Source of the DNA: JACVRW01 sp963728155
GTDB lineage: Bacteria > Actinomycetota > Thermoleophilia > Solirubrobacterales > Thermoleophilaceae
NCBI GenBank assembly: GCA_963728155.1
Contig: CAVSJF010000011.1
Location: forward strand, 62,001 to 126,000
Reading direction: 5' to 3'
Length of the DNA stretch: 64,000 nt
Shown here: in pieces, positions 57,798 through 64,000 of the stretch
How positions within the stretch are numbered: the first letter of the stretch is position 1
How the letters are laid out: each line of letters opens with the position of its first letter
Notes under the pieces: generated by a model
Database searches by the model: none
Told to the model about the DNA's origin: nothing
What the model saw: the letters and a program-made list of their open reading frames with translations, nothing else
Made by a program: the position numbers and the translations under genes

Positions 57798-58170
57798 GAA
57801 TGCTTCCGTCGGGGTCGCGCAGCCCGTAGCCCGCCGCTCGGTCGATGGTCACGTGCGACAGCCACACCAGCCCGAGCCCGAGGACGACCGGGCCGGTCAA
57901 CGCGCCGATCAGGGTCAGAGCCAGCGGCCCCGCGAACATGTGCACGGCGTTGTAGACCGGGACGGCGCGCGGCGTCAGGCGGCCGTCGCGCGCCGCCGCG
58001 CCTCTCAGGCCGGGCAGTAGCGCCAGGTCGGGGATCAGCCACAGCGCGAGCGCCCAGGGTCCGAGCAGGACAATCGCGCCGGCGAGGGCCGCCAGGCCGG
58101 CCAGCAGGAGGAGGGCGCGACCGGCGTAGGTGTGTGTGGTGGCCCTTGCGGCCGCCGCCATGGAAGACAT
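57790..58170 (-). CDS. DUF4260 family membrane protein
   Basis: 126 aa with three or four membrane spans: ALLLLAGLAALAGAIVLLGP, LALWLIPDLALLPGLRG, PLALTLIGALTGPVVLGLGL, and the conserved end SHVTIDRAAGYGLRDP. The closing motif (His, Asp-Arg, Gly-Tyr-Gly-Leu) defines DUF4260; function unknown. ATG 58170. Co-transcribed with the overlapping tetR gene and preceded by a tandem operator array. Confidence 0.85.
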   Translation of the reverse strand: MSSMAAAARATTHTYAGRALLLLAGLAALAGAIVLLGPWALALWLIPDLALLPGLRGAAARDGRLTPRAVPVYNAVHMFAGPLALTLIGALTGPVVLGLGLVWLSHVTIDRAAGYGLRDPDGSIRG

Positions 58171-58187
58171 GAGGTTCCCTTTCGAGG

Positions 58188-58233
58188 TTGGCTAACACTG
58201 TTAGCTAGCACTTTAGCTAACGCTGTTAGCCAA
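58188..58233. promoter_or_regulatory. Tandem palindromic operator array upstream of the DUF4260-tetR operon
   Basis: Two perfect 15-bp palindromes, GCTAACACTGTTAGC (58191-58205) and GCTAACGCTGTTAGC (58216-58230), are centred 25 bp apart. They flank an inner GCTA/TAGC pair, and the whole segment from TTGGCTAAC to GTTAGCCAA is itself symmetric. It lies between the DUF4260 start and the ispF stop and most likely binds the TetR encoded in the operon. Confidence 0.75.
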
Positions 58234-58234
58234 G

Positions 58235-58720
58235 TCAAGCCGCCGTCGGCGACACCGTGGCCACGGCCAGCGCGGCGATCCCCTCCCCGCGCCCGACGAA
58301 GCCCATGCGCTCGCCGGTGGTGAACTTCACGTTGACCGCGCCGAGGTCGAGCTCGAGCGTCTCCGCCAGACGGCCCCTCATCCCGTCGCGGTGGGAATCG
58401 AGCTTCGGCGCCTCACACGCCACCGTCGCGTCGACGTTGAGCGGGGCGAACCCGGCCTCGCGAAGCAGCTCGAGCACAGCCCGGAGCAGCTCGATCGAGT
58501 CGGCGTCGCGCCAGCGCTCGTCGGTGTCGGGGAAGTGCCGGCCGATGTCGCCCAGGGCGGCCGCTCCCAGGAGGGCGTCGATCACCGCGTGGGTGAGCAC
58601 GTCGGCGTCGGAATGGCCCGCGAGGCCCAGCTCCGCGCCAGGGATCTCCACACCGCCCAGCACCAGCCTGCGCCCCGGCTCCAGGCGGTGGGAGTCCCAG
58701 CCGATGCCCGCCCGGCTCAT
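58235..58720 (-). CDS. ispF: 2-C-methyl-D-erythritol 2,4-cyclodiphosphate synthase
   Basis: 161 aa, normal length. GIGWDSHRLEPGRRLVLGGV carries Asp9 and His11 of the metal site, and GHSDADVLTHAVIDALLGAA the family motif; IGRHFPDTDERWRDADS and FTTGERMGFVGRGEGIAA follow. Forms the cyclodiphosphate in the MEP pathway to isoprenoids. The ATG overlaps the PHP gene stop (ATGA), and the PHP gene separates it from ispD. Confidence 0.95.
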   Translation of the reverse strand: MSRAGIGWDSHRLEPGRRLVLGGVEIPGAELGLAGHSDADVLTHAVIDALLGAAALGDIGRHFPDTDERWRDADSIELLRAVLELLREAGFAPLNVDATVACEAPKLDSHRDGMRGRLAETLELDLGAVNVKFTTGERMGFVGRGEGIAALAVATVSPTAA

Positions 58721-59556
58721 CCCAGCTCCTCCATCCTGTGTTCGCGGCGGTCGAACACCGCGATCTCCGTGACGCCCAGGCCGTCGAGCATCTCCAGCGC
58801 GCGCTCGTACTCGTACCCGAGCTGGTCGGGGAGATGGGCGTCGCTCGACAGCGCCACCGGCCGCCCGGCGTCGATGCACATCTCGAGGAAGGCGGGGGCG
58901 GGATAGATCTCGGCCACCGGCTTGCGCAGCCCGGCAGTGGACACCTCGAGGGCGACATCGGAGTCGGCGATCCCGTCCATGGCCCGCTCGTAGAAACGCC
59001 GCAGGTCGCCCTCCGGCACGGGCACCCGGCTGCCCCAGACCTTGACCAGGTCCGGATGGGCGAGGATGTCGAACTGACCCGAGCGCGCGGCCTCGCCGAG
59101 CGTCTCGAAGTAGCGCGCCCACACCTTCTCCGGATCGGCCCCTCGCCAGATGTTCCACGGCTCCCACTCGGGGTAGCCGTGGAAGTCGACGGCGTCGTCG
59201 CGCAGGAAGTGCACGGAGCCGATCACGTAGTCCCAGTCGCGCCCGTCGAGGAGGTTCGCCAGCCGGTCCTCTCGGCCCGGGAGGAAGTCGGCCTCGATGC
59301 CCACCTTCAGCCCGGCCGAGCGCAGGAACTCGACGTACTCGTCCACGTCGTCGGCGGCCCAGTGGCGATACCACGGGTGCGACCAGACGTCGAGCGACTG
59401 CACGAACCGGTGGATGTGCTCCGCCGCACCGAGCTCCTCGATTCCGCGCTCGCCGGCCACCTCGAGGTAGCGCTCGGCGTTCTCGGTGGTGAAGTAGCGC
59501 TCCGCCGTGGAGTCGTTCTCGTCGGGGCGCAGGTGCACGTGGTAGTCGGTCAGCAC
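58717..59556 (-). CDS. PHP-domain phosphatase (histidinol-phosphatase-like)
   Basis: 279 aa. TDYHVHLRPDENDSTAERYF holds the first HxH metal motif; GAAEHIHRF, GIEADFLPG, IGSVHFL, ILAHPDLVKV and SSDAHLP are the remaining PHP metal-binding segments. Closest to the HisK/YtvP histidinol-phosphatase type. GTG 59556 overlaps the ispD stop by 7 nt, and its own stop overlaps ispF, so it is embedded between two MEP-pathway genes. The substrate could be histidinol phosphate or another phosphate ester. Confidence 0.9.
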   Translation of the reverse strand: MLTDYHVHLRPDENDSTAERYFTTENAERYLEVAGERGIEELGAAEHIHRFVQSLDVWSHPWYRHWAADDVDEYVEFLRSAGLKVGIEADFLPGREDRLANLLDGRDWDYVIGSVHFLRDDAVDFHGYPEWEPWNIWRGADPEKVWARYFETLGEAARSGQFDILAHPDLVKVWGSRVPVPEGDLRRFYERAMDGIADSDVALEVSTAGLRKPVAEIYPAPAFLEMCIDAGRPVALSSDAHLPDQLGYEYERALEMLDGLGVTEIAVFDRREHRMEELG

Positions 59557-60176
59557 AGGAGGCTCTCCGCGCGCGCGAGGTCGGCGGCCGAGGTGATCTT
59601 GAAGTTCTCCGGCGGCGCCTCGACCACCCGAATGCTGCCGCCCGCCGACTCCACCAGGCTGGCGTCGTCGGTGGCGCCGGCCAGCACCGCCTCGTCCACC
59701 TCGAGCGCTCGCCGCAGCGCATCGGCGCGGAACACCTGAGGGGTCTGGATCGCCCACAGGCGCGAGCGGTCGAGCGTGCGCTCCACCGTCCCATCCGGGA
59801 AGGCCTGCTTGATCGTGTCGGTTACCGGCGACGCGGCTATGGCTCCGTCCACGCCCATGAGCGCGGCGAGGCAGGACTCCACCAGCTCCCGCGTCACCAT
59901 CGGCCGGGCCGCGTCGTGCACGACCACCGTTCGCGCTTCCGAGGCCTCGGCCAGCGCATTGCGGACGGAGGCCGAACGCGAGGCCCCGCCCGCCACCCAC
60001 CCCGGCCGCAATTGGCCCGCGGGGCCGGCCACCACCACGCGGTCGCACACCGCGGACAGCACCTCGATGCTCCAGTCCACCAGCGGCCGGCCGGCACAAA
60101 CGACGAACGCCTTGGGCCGGTCGGCACCAAGGCGTTCGCCACTGCCGCCGGCGGGGATCAGCCCCACCACGGCCAC
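59550..60176 (-). CDS. ispD: 2-C-methyl-D-erythritol 4-phosphate cytidylyltransferase
   Basis: 208 aa, slightly short. GLIPAGGSGERLGADRPKAF is the CTP-binding signature, VVVHDAARPMVT the metal-site motif, and LWAIQTPQVFRADALRRAL with NFKITSAADLARAESLL the rest. Third enzyme of the MEP pathway. GTG start at 60176; 15 bp downstream of carD. The missing stretch lies in the substrate arm, where lengths vary. Confidence 0.93.
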   Translation of the reverse strand: MAVVGLIPAGGSGERLGADRPKAFVVCAGRPLVDWSIEVLSAVCDRVVVAGPAGQLRPGWVAGGASRSASVRNALAEASEARTVVVHDAARPMVTRELVESCLAALMGVDGAIAASPVTDTIKQAFPDGTVERTLDRSRLWAIQTPQVFRADALRRALEVDEAVLAGATDDASLVESAGGSIRVVEAPPENFKITSAADLARAESLLC

Positions 60177-60191
60177 GTCAATCAGTTCCAG

Positions 60192-60773
60192 TCAGACCGC
60201 GGCTTCTGCGCCGTTGCGGCCCGTGTGGGCGTCGACGATCAGGTCCTCGAGGTGTCCCTCGGCCTCGTCCTCCTCCATGTCGAGCACGTACATCAGCTCG
60301 GACGCGAGGATCTTCTTGGCTCGGGTGTACATCTGCTTCTCGCCCGTCGAGAGCCCCTTCTCCTGCTCCCTGATGGCGAGGTTGCGGACGACCTCGGCGA
60401 GCTCGAACACGTCGCCGGTCTTGATCTTCTCGCGGTTGTGCTTGAAACGGCGGTTCCAGTTCTTCGGCATCTGGCTCACGTCGTCGCGGAGGATGGCCAA
60501 GACCTTCTTGACGTCGTCCTCCCCGATCACGCGCCTGAGGCCCGCCTTGTCGGCGTTACAGCACGGGACCATGACCGTCATGTCGTTGTGAAGGATCTTG
60601 ATCGTGAGGTACTCACGGTTCTCACCCAGTACCTCCTTCATCTCCTTCTTCAGGACCAATCCGGCCCCATGATGTGGATAGACGACCTGGTCGCCGATCT
60701 CATAGATGATCGGCTCGCGATCGATCTCGAGATCTTCGTCAACAAGCTCGGACTCCAACACTGCGTCGCTAAT
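60192..60773 (-). CDS. carD: CarD family transcriptional regulator
   Basis: 189-193 aa. The N-terminal RNA-polymerase-interacting domain has YEIGDQVVYPHHGAGLVLKK and EYLTIKILHNDMTVMVPC; the C-terminal helical DNA-binding part has MPKNWNRRFKHNREKIKTGD and ILASELMYVLDMEEDEAEGH. Stabilises open complexes at promoters in actinobacteria. The start is notable: AGGAGG is 7 nt before an ATT codon (60773-60771), while the first GTG (60761) is 19 nt from it. I annotate from ATT; the GTG start gives 189 aa. Confidence 0.93.
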   Translation of the reverse strand: MSDAVLESELVDEDLEIDREPIIYEIGDQVVYPHHGAGLVLKKEMKEVLGENREYLTIKILHNDMTVMVPCCNADKAGLRRVIGEDDVKKVLAILRDDVSQMPKNWNRRFKHNREKIKTGDVFELAEVVRNLAIREQEKGLSTGEKQMYTRAKKILASELMYVLDMEEDEAEGHLEDLIVDAHTGRNGAEAAV

Positions 60774-60786
60774 GGTGTTCCCTCCT
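60771..60786 (-). promoter_or_regulatory. Ribosome binding site implying an ATT start for carD
   Basis: On the minus strand AGGAGG (60786-60781), 7 nt, then ATT (60773-60771), in frame with carD. ATT initiation is rare and linked to autoregulation in infC of E. coli (established). A sequencing error turning ATG to ATT is the alternative. Confidence 0.5.
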
Positions 60787-60822
60787 ACGCTTTGCGGCGC
60801 GCCTGGTGCGCCGTTGTCCTGG

Positions 60823-61938
60823 TCAGGTTTGCAAGTACCGGTCCACGAGGTTGATCTCCTGAAGGCGGCGAAGGCCCTCGCGGATGTCCTTCGCCCTCAT
60901 GTCGCCGACGCCCTCCACGGATTCGAGCTCCGGGTCGGTGGCGGCGAGGATCTCGTCCAGCCCCGTGAACTCGCTCACGATGAACTGCACCACCATCTTG
61001 GGGAGACGCGGAATGCGGCCCAGGATGCGGTACCCGCGTGGCGAGGCGGGATGGTCGAGGGTGTTCAGTTTTCGGTCGAAGCCGAGCAGCTCGGCGAGCC
61101 GGCCGAAGTCCAGAAGGTCTTGATGCGGGAGCCGGGCGAGCGAGTCGAGCACCATCGCGAAGCCCTCTTCCGAGGCCTCGACGATGTAGTCGCGCACGAG
61201 CGCCGCCTTGTCGGCCGCGACGCCCACCATCGTCTCCTCGAGCTGCATCTCGATCAGGCGCCCCTCGGCGCCCAGCTCGACGATGTATCGCTCGATCTCC
61301 ACGGCCATGCGGGTGACGAGCTCGGCGCGCTGGAGCACCGTGAGCACGTCGTGAAGCGTCACGCCGCCCTCGAACTCGAGCGCGGTCAGGCGCGTGGACA
61401 CCTGGTCGAGGCGGCTGCGGTACTTGTCGAGGGTGGCCAGCGCCTGGTTGGCCTTGGCCAGCACCACGGGGATGTCCTCGAGCAGGTACTTGGCGCCGTC
61501 GAGGTAGAGCGACACGACGCTGCGGGCCGCGGAGATGGCGATCACCAGGGCGTCGGTCTGCTTGGAGACGCGCTCGCCGGTGCGGTGGCGCGTGCCGGTC
61601 TCGAGCGAGAGAATCGTCGGGTCCGGCATCAGCTGCACGTTGGCCCAGAGGATCTTGGTGCCGTTGGAGGCGAGAACGATCGCGCCGTCCATCTTCGCCA
61701 GCTGGTAGAGCATCGCCGGCGTGTAATCCACGTCCAGCTTGACGCCGCCCGACAGCAGGAAGTTCAGCTCCTCCGACTCTCCGATGCAGATCAGAGCGCC
61801 GGTCCGGCCCTGGACGATGTTGTCGAGGCCCTCGCGCACCGCAGTGCCCGGAGCGACCATCTCCAGAGCCCTTACGAGCCTTGGTTCCTGCCGGGCTTCG
61901 AGTTCAGAGACGTCATCCCCGGCGTACGGCATGACCAC
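60823..61938 (-). CDS. disA: Diadenylate cyclase DisA (DNA integrity scanning protein)
   Basis: 371 aa. The DAC domain (about 1-150) shows DGA (84-86) and RHRTGE (TRHRT at 116-120), the two catalytic motifs that make c-di-AMP. The central helical linker follows, and a C-terminal helix-hairpin-helix domain (about 300-365: GLDEILAATDPELESVEGVG) binds branched DNA. GTG 61938 with an ATG two codons later. Upstream of carD and downstream of a class B PBP gene on the same strand. Confidence 0.95.
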   Translation of the reverse strand: MVMPYAGDDVSELEARQEPRLVRALEMVAPGTAVREGLDNIVQGRTGALICIGESEELNFLLSGGVKLDVDYTPAMLYQLAKMDGAIVLASNGTKILWANVQLMPDPTILSLETGTRHRTGERVSKQTDALVIAISAARSVVSLYLDGAKYLLEDIPVVLAKANQALATLDKYRSRLDQVSTRLTALEFEGGVTLHDVLTVLQRAELVTRMAVEIERYIVELGAEGRLIEMQLEETMVGVAADKAALVRDYIVEASEEGFAMVLDSLARLPHQDLLDFGRLAELLGFDRKLNTLDHPASPRGYRILGRIPRLPKMVVQFIVSEFTGLDEILAATDPELESVEGVGDMRAKDIREGLRRLQEINLVDRYLQT

Positions 61939-62020
61939 TCATTCTACGGGAAATGGTTTGAGATTGAATTGTTTTAGGCTTTGTGCAGCGGTTTCCCGCT
62001 CGTAGAGCCAAACGGCACGA

Positions 62021-63895
62021 TCAGGAGGGCGCATCCAGAGTGCCGAAAAAGGACCCCGCGATGGGCGCGGCGACCGATCCGCCCGAGCGCCCGTTCTCCA
62101 CCAGCACGGCGACCGCGACATCCCCCCGGAAGGCAATGAACCACGCATGCGTGGGCGGGGGATCACCGCGTCCGAACTCGGCCGTTCCGCTCTTGCCGGC
62201 GGGCTCGCCGGGCACCGTGGCGAGCGCCTGGCCGGTTCCCGAGGTCACCACCGAGCGCATCAGGGCGGCCAGCGTCGCCTTTTCGCCGCCGGGCAGGGGC
62301 GGACCGGCCCGGCGCGGGTCGGACGCGACCAGCCGAGGGGCGTGCCAGCGCCCGGCCGCCACCGTGGCGGCCACACCGGCCATCGACAGCGGGCTGGCCA
62401 GTATCTCGTGCTGGCCGATCATCGCCGCCGCCCGTTCGACGGCGTCGTCGCCGGGCGGAACCTCGGCCGCCGCGGCGGCGAGCGGGAGGTCGATGGGGCG
62501 GCCGAGGCCGTAGTCGCGCGCCGTCCGCGCGAGCGCGTCCGGGGTGAGACGGCCGGCCAGGCTCACGAACGCCGTGTTGCACGACTGGGCGAAGTCCTGG
62601 CTGAAGGGCACCGCGCCGGCCGCGCCGCCCTCGAAGTTGCGAAACGAGCGGCCGCCGACGTCGATCGTGGGCGGGCAGTCGACCGTCTCATCGACGTCCA
62701 GCCCGGCGCGCAGCAGCGCCGCCGTGGTCACCACCTTGAACGTCGAGCCCGGCGGATAGCGGCCCTCGAGCGCGCGGTGAAAGCCGGAATCGACGGGCCG
62801 CTCGGCCACCGCCACCACGTCGCCGGTCGAGGGCTGCACCGCCACCAGCGCGGCCGCGCCGGAGCGATCGCCGAGCGCCGCCTCGGCGGCGGCCTGCACC
62901 CGCGTGCTGAGCGTGGTTTCGAGCGGTCGTCCGCGGCGGCCGGGGCGCTCGAACAGGGTCTCGAGCGGCCGCCCGCCGTCGAGCGTCCTCGTGAGCACGC
63001 GGCGCGTGGGCGTGCCCGCGAGGCGGCGCTCGAAGCGGGCCTGGAGGCCCGCCTGCCCGACCTGGTCGCCGGGCGCGTAACCCTCGCCCAGCCGCTCCAG
63101 CTGCTCGGCGGTCACGGGAGCGACCGTGCCCAGCAGGCCGCGCGCGAACTCGCGGGTGGGAGATAGCGGCGCGGTGTCGTCGAAGGCCGCCGCGTCGGGA
63201 ACGGCCTCGACCTCGGCCTGGACGGCCGCGTAGTCGTCGCGCCGAAGGACGATCGCCTCGACGAACTGCTCCGGCCCGCCGTTGCGAAGCTGGCGCAAAA
63301 GCGGGCGGCGGTCGACCCCGACAGCGCGCGCCAGCCCGGCAGCCGTTGCCCGGGGGTTGGAGACGTCCTTCACCACTGCGCCGACCCGAACCACCGGGCG
63401 CTCCCGCACGATCGGCACGCCGTCGCGGTCGAGGATTGGGGCGCGCTCGAAGGGCGCGCGTGTGGTGCCGAGCCGCGTGTCGCGCTCGAGCTTCGGGTGA
63501 ACCAGCGTGGGAACCCAGTGCACGCGCCACTCACCGTCGTGCTCGCGCAGCGGTATGCGGGTTTCGTAGGAATAGGGGCCGATCCCGGGAACGGCCCAGC
63601 GCATCCGCACCCGGGCCTCCGCGCTGTCGCCGCGCTCGGAGACGTCGAGCGTCCTCGCGTCGAGGCGAGCGCCGTCGAGGCCGAGCCGGTTGACCTTCAG
63701 CGCCGCCGCGGCGGCGCGGGGTGCGTCGGTCCGCGCCGCCGCCTGGCGGTCACGGCCCGCCTCCCAGTCGCCGAGGAAGGCCTCGACCGGCTCGTGGGGG
63801 TCGGGCTCGAGCGCGCCCCGGACGATCCAGATCGCCGCCGCCCCGGCCACCAGGGCCAGGGCAAAGAGGGCAACAAGTAGCCGGCGCGAGCGCAT
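62021..63895 (-). CDS. Class B penicillin-binding protein with NTF2-like MecA N-domain
   Basis: 624 aa. A membrane anchor (6-26) is followed by an NTF2-like MecA_N domain (about 35-140), a PBP dimerisation region (about 150-310) and the transpeptidase. Active-site motifs: Ser384-x-x-Lys387 in PPGSTFKVVT, Ser438-x-Asn440 in QSCNTAFVS, and Lys568-Ser-Gly-Thr (KSGTAEF, in place of KTG). Cross-links peptidoglycan; MecA_N-containing PBPs often have low beta-lactam affinity by family, though resistance is not implied. ATG 63895. It lies 82 bp upstream of disA. Confidence 0.93.
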   Translation of the reverse strand: MRSRRLLVALFALALVAGAAAIWIVRGALEPDPHEPVEAFLGDWEAGRDRQAAARTDAPRAAAAALKVNRLGLDGARLDARTLDVSERGDSAEARVRMRWAVPGIGPYSYETRIPLREHDGEWRVHWVPTLVHPKLERDTRLGTTRAPFERAPILDRDGVPIVRERPVVRVGAVVKDVSNPRATAAGLARAVGVDRRPLLRQLRNGGPEQFVEAIVLRRDDYAAVQAEVEAVPDAAAFDDTAPLSPTREFARGLLGTVAPVTAEQLERLGEGYAPGDQVGQAGLQARFERRLAGTPTRRVLTRTLDGGRPLETLFERPGRRGRPLETTLSTRVQAAAEAALGDRSGAAALVAVQPSTGDVVAVAERPVDSGFHRALEGRYPPGSTFKVVTTAALLRAGLDVDETVDCPPTIDVGGRSFRNFEGGAAGAVPFSQDFAQSCNTAFVSLAGRLTPDALARTARDYGLGRPIDLPLAAAAAEVPPGDDAVERAAAMIGQHEILASPLSMAGVAATVAAGRWHAPRLVASDPRRAGPPLPGGEKATLAALMRSVVTSGTGQALATVPGEPAGKSGTAEFGRGDPPPTHAWFIAFRGDVAVAVLVENGRSGGSVAAPIAGSFFGTLDAPS

Positions 63896-63924
63896 GCCAG
63901 AGCAAGCTATCGGCGCGCACGACG

Positions 63925-63950
63925 CACTCTGAGAGGTGACTCACAGAGTG
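63925..63950. other. Inverted repeat between the PBP gene and the next gene
   Basis: Arms CACTCTG (63925-63931) and CAGAGTG (63944-63950) flank 12 nt, 30 bp upstream of the PBP ATG. It could be an operator for the PBP gene or for a divergent gene starting near 63948-63960. Confidence 0.35.
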
Positions 63951-63959
63951 ATCAGCGCT

Positions 63960-64000
63960 ATGCAGCAGCCCGAGCCGGCGCTCCGCGCCCCGCCGCCCCC
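63960..64000 (+). CDS. Possible start of a plus-strand gene cut by the window edge
   Basis: From ATG 63960 the frame reads MQQPEPALRAPPPP and stays open to the edge; GTG 63948 is an in-frame alternative. Only about 14 codons are visible, too few to identify a product. The inverted repeat at 63925 would lie just upstream. Confidence 0.2.
   Translation, partial: MQQPEPALRAPPP

Noticed and set aside
1..64000. CRISPR arrays, insertion sequences, prophage or integrase genes
   Set aside because: No regularly spaced repeats, transposase or integrase motifs, or terminal repeats were seen; the region looks like stable chromosomal backbone.

Overview
The window is GC-rich and gene-dense: about 70 protein genes, one tRNA, and no gap longer than about 230 bases. 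Many genes start with GTG or TTG, and neighbouring genes often overlap by 1 to 8 bases. Gene content points to an actinobacterium, most likely class Thermoleophilia (Solirubrobacterales-like). The main clues are CarD and DisA, actinobacterial PspA/PspAA/PspAB stress proteins, a RskA-type anti-sigma factor, a secreted-protein leader typical of that class at the left edge, and the block disA-carD-ispD-ispF-cysS-rlmB-sigH. This placement is inference; no 16S or ribosomal gene is present.

Layout. 1-5003: a partial secreted protein, then a minus-strand lysA-hom-thrC-thrB-NUDIX operon (lysine, threonine). 5016-12688: hydrolase; a three-gene zinc-type ABC importer behind a Zur-like box; lgt; a subtilisin-like protease; znuA behind a second Zur-like box; and a YibE/F exporter-like gene. 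12694-15478: M23 peptidase, htpX and pspAB. 15489-23531: two methyltransferases, a large LuxR regulator, and a cNMP-binding protein divergent from an amino-acid ABC importer operon that ends in a class III cyclase gene. 23521-28844: MOSC protein, pspA-pspAA, thioesterase, a CtaG-like protein with a lipoprotein, and an acyl-CoA dehydrogenase. 28942-34075: cell-wall-binding lipoprotein with a methyltransferase, two more acyl-CoA dehydrogenases and a divergent TetR. 34305-41326: quinone oxidoreductase/MFS/TetR efflux unit, a Ser/Thr kinase, thiolase and 3-hydroxyacyl-CoA dehydrogenase. 41373-48685: CorC-like protein, BtuF-like protein, proline racemase with ornithine cyclodeaminase, rhomboid protease, and an ECF sigma/anti-sigma pair. 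48678-64000: second ECF sigma, a PlsC-GpsA fusion, tRNA-Thr, sigH, rlmB, cysS, GNAT, phosphotransferase, amidase, TetR with DUF4260, the ispF/PHP/ispD/carD/disA block and a class B penicillin-binding protein.

Shared themes. Fatty-acid oxidation genes occur at three places; two of them carry an identical 16-bp palindrome that suggests one TetR-type regulon. The zinc importer components lie in two transcription units with matching Zur-like boxes. Envelope stress and wall functions recur (Psp proteins, HtpX, M23, rhomboid, CorC, DisA next to a PBP).

Caution: twelve conserved genes are each interrupted by one or two single-base insertions or deletions. These look like sequence or assembly errors rather than true pseudogenes, and I give the corrected gene spans.
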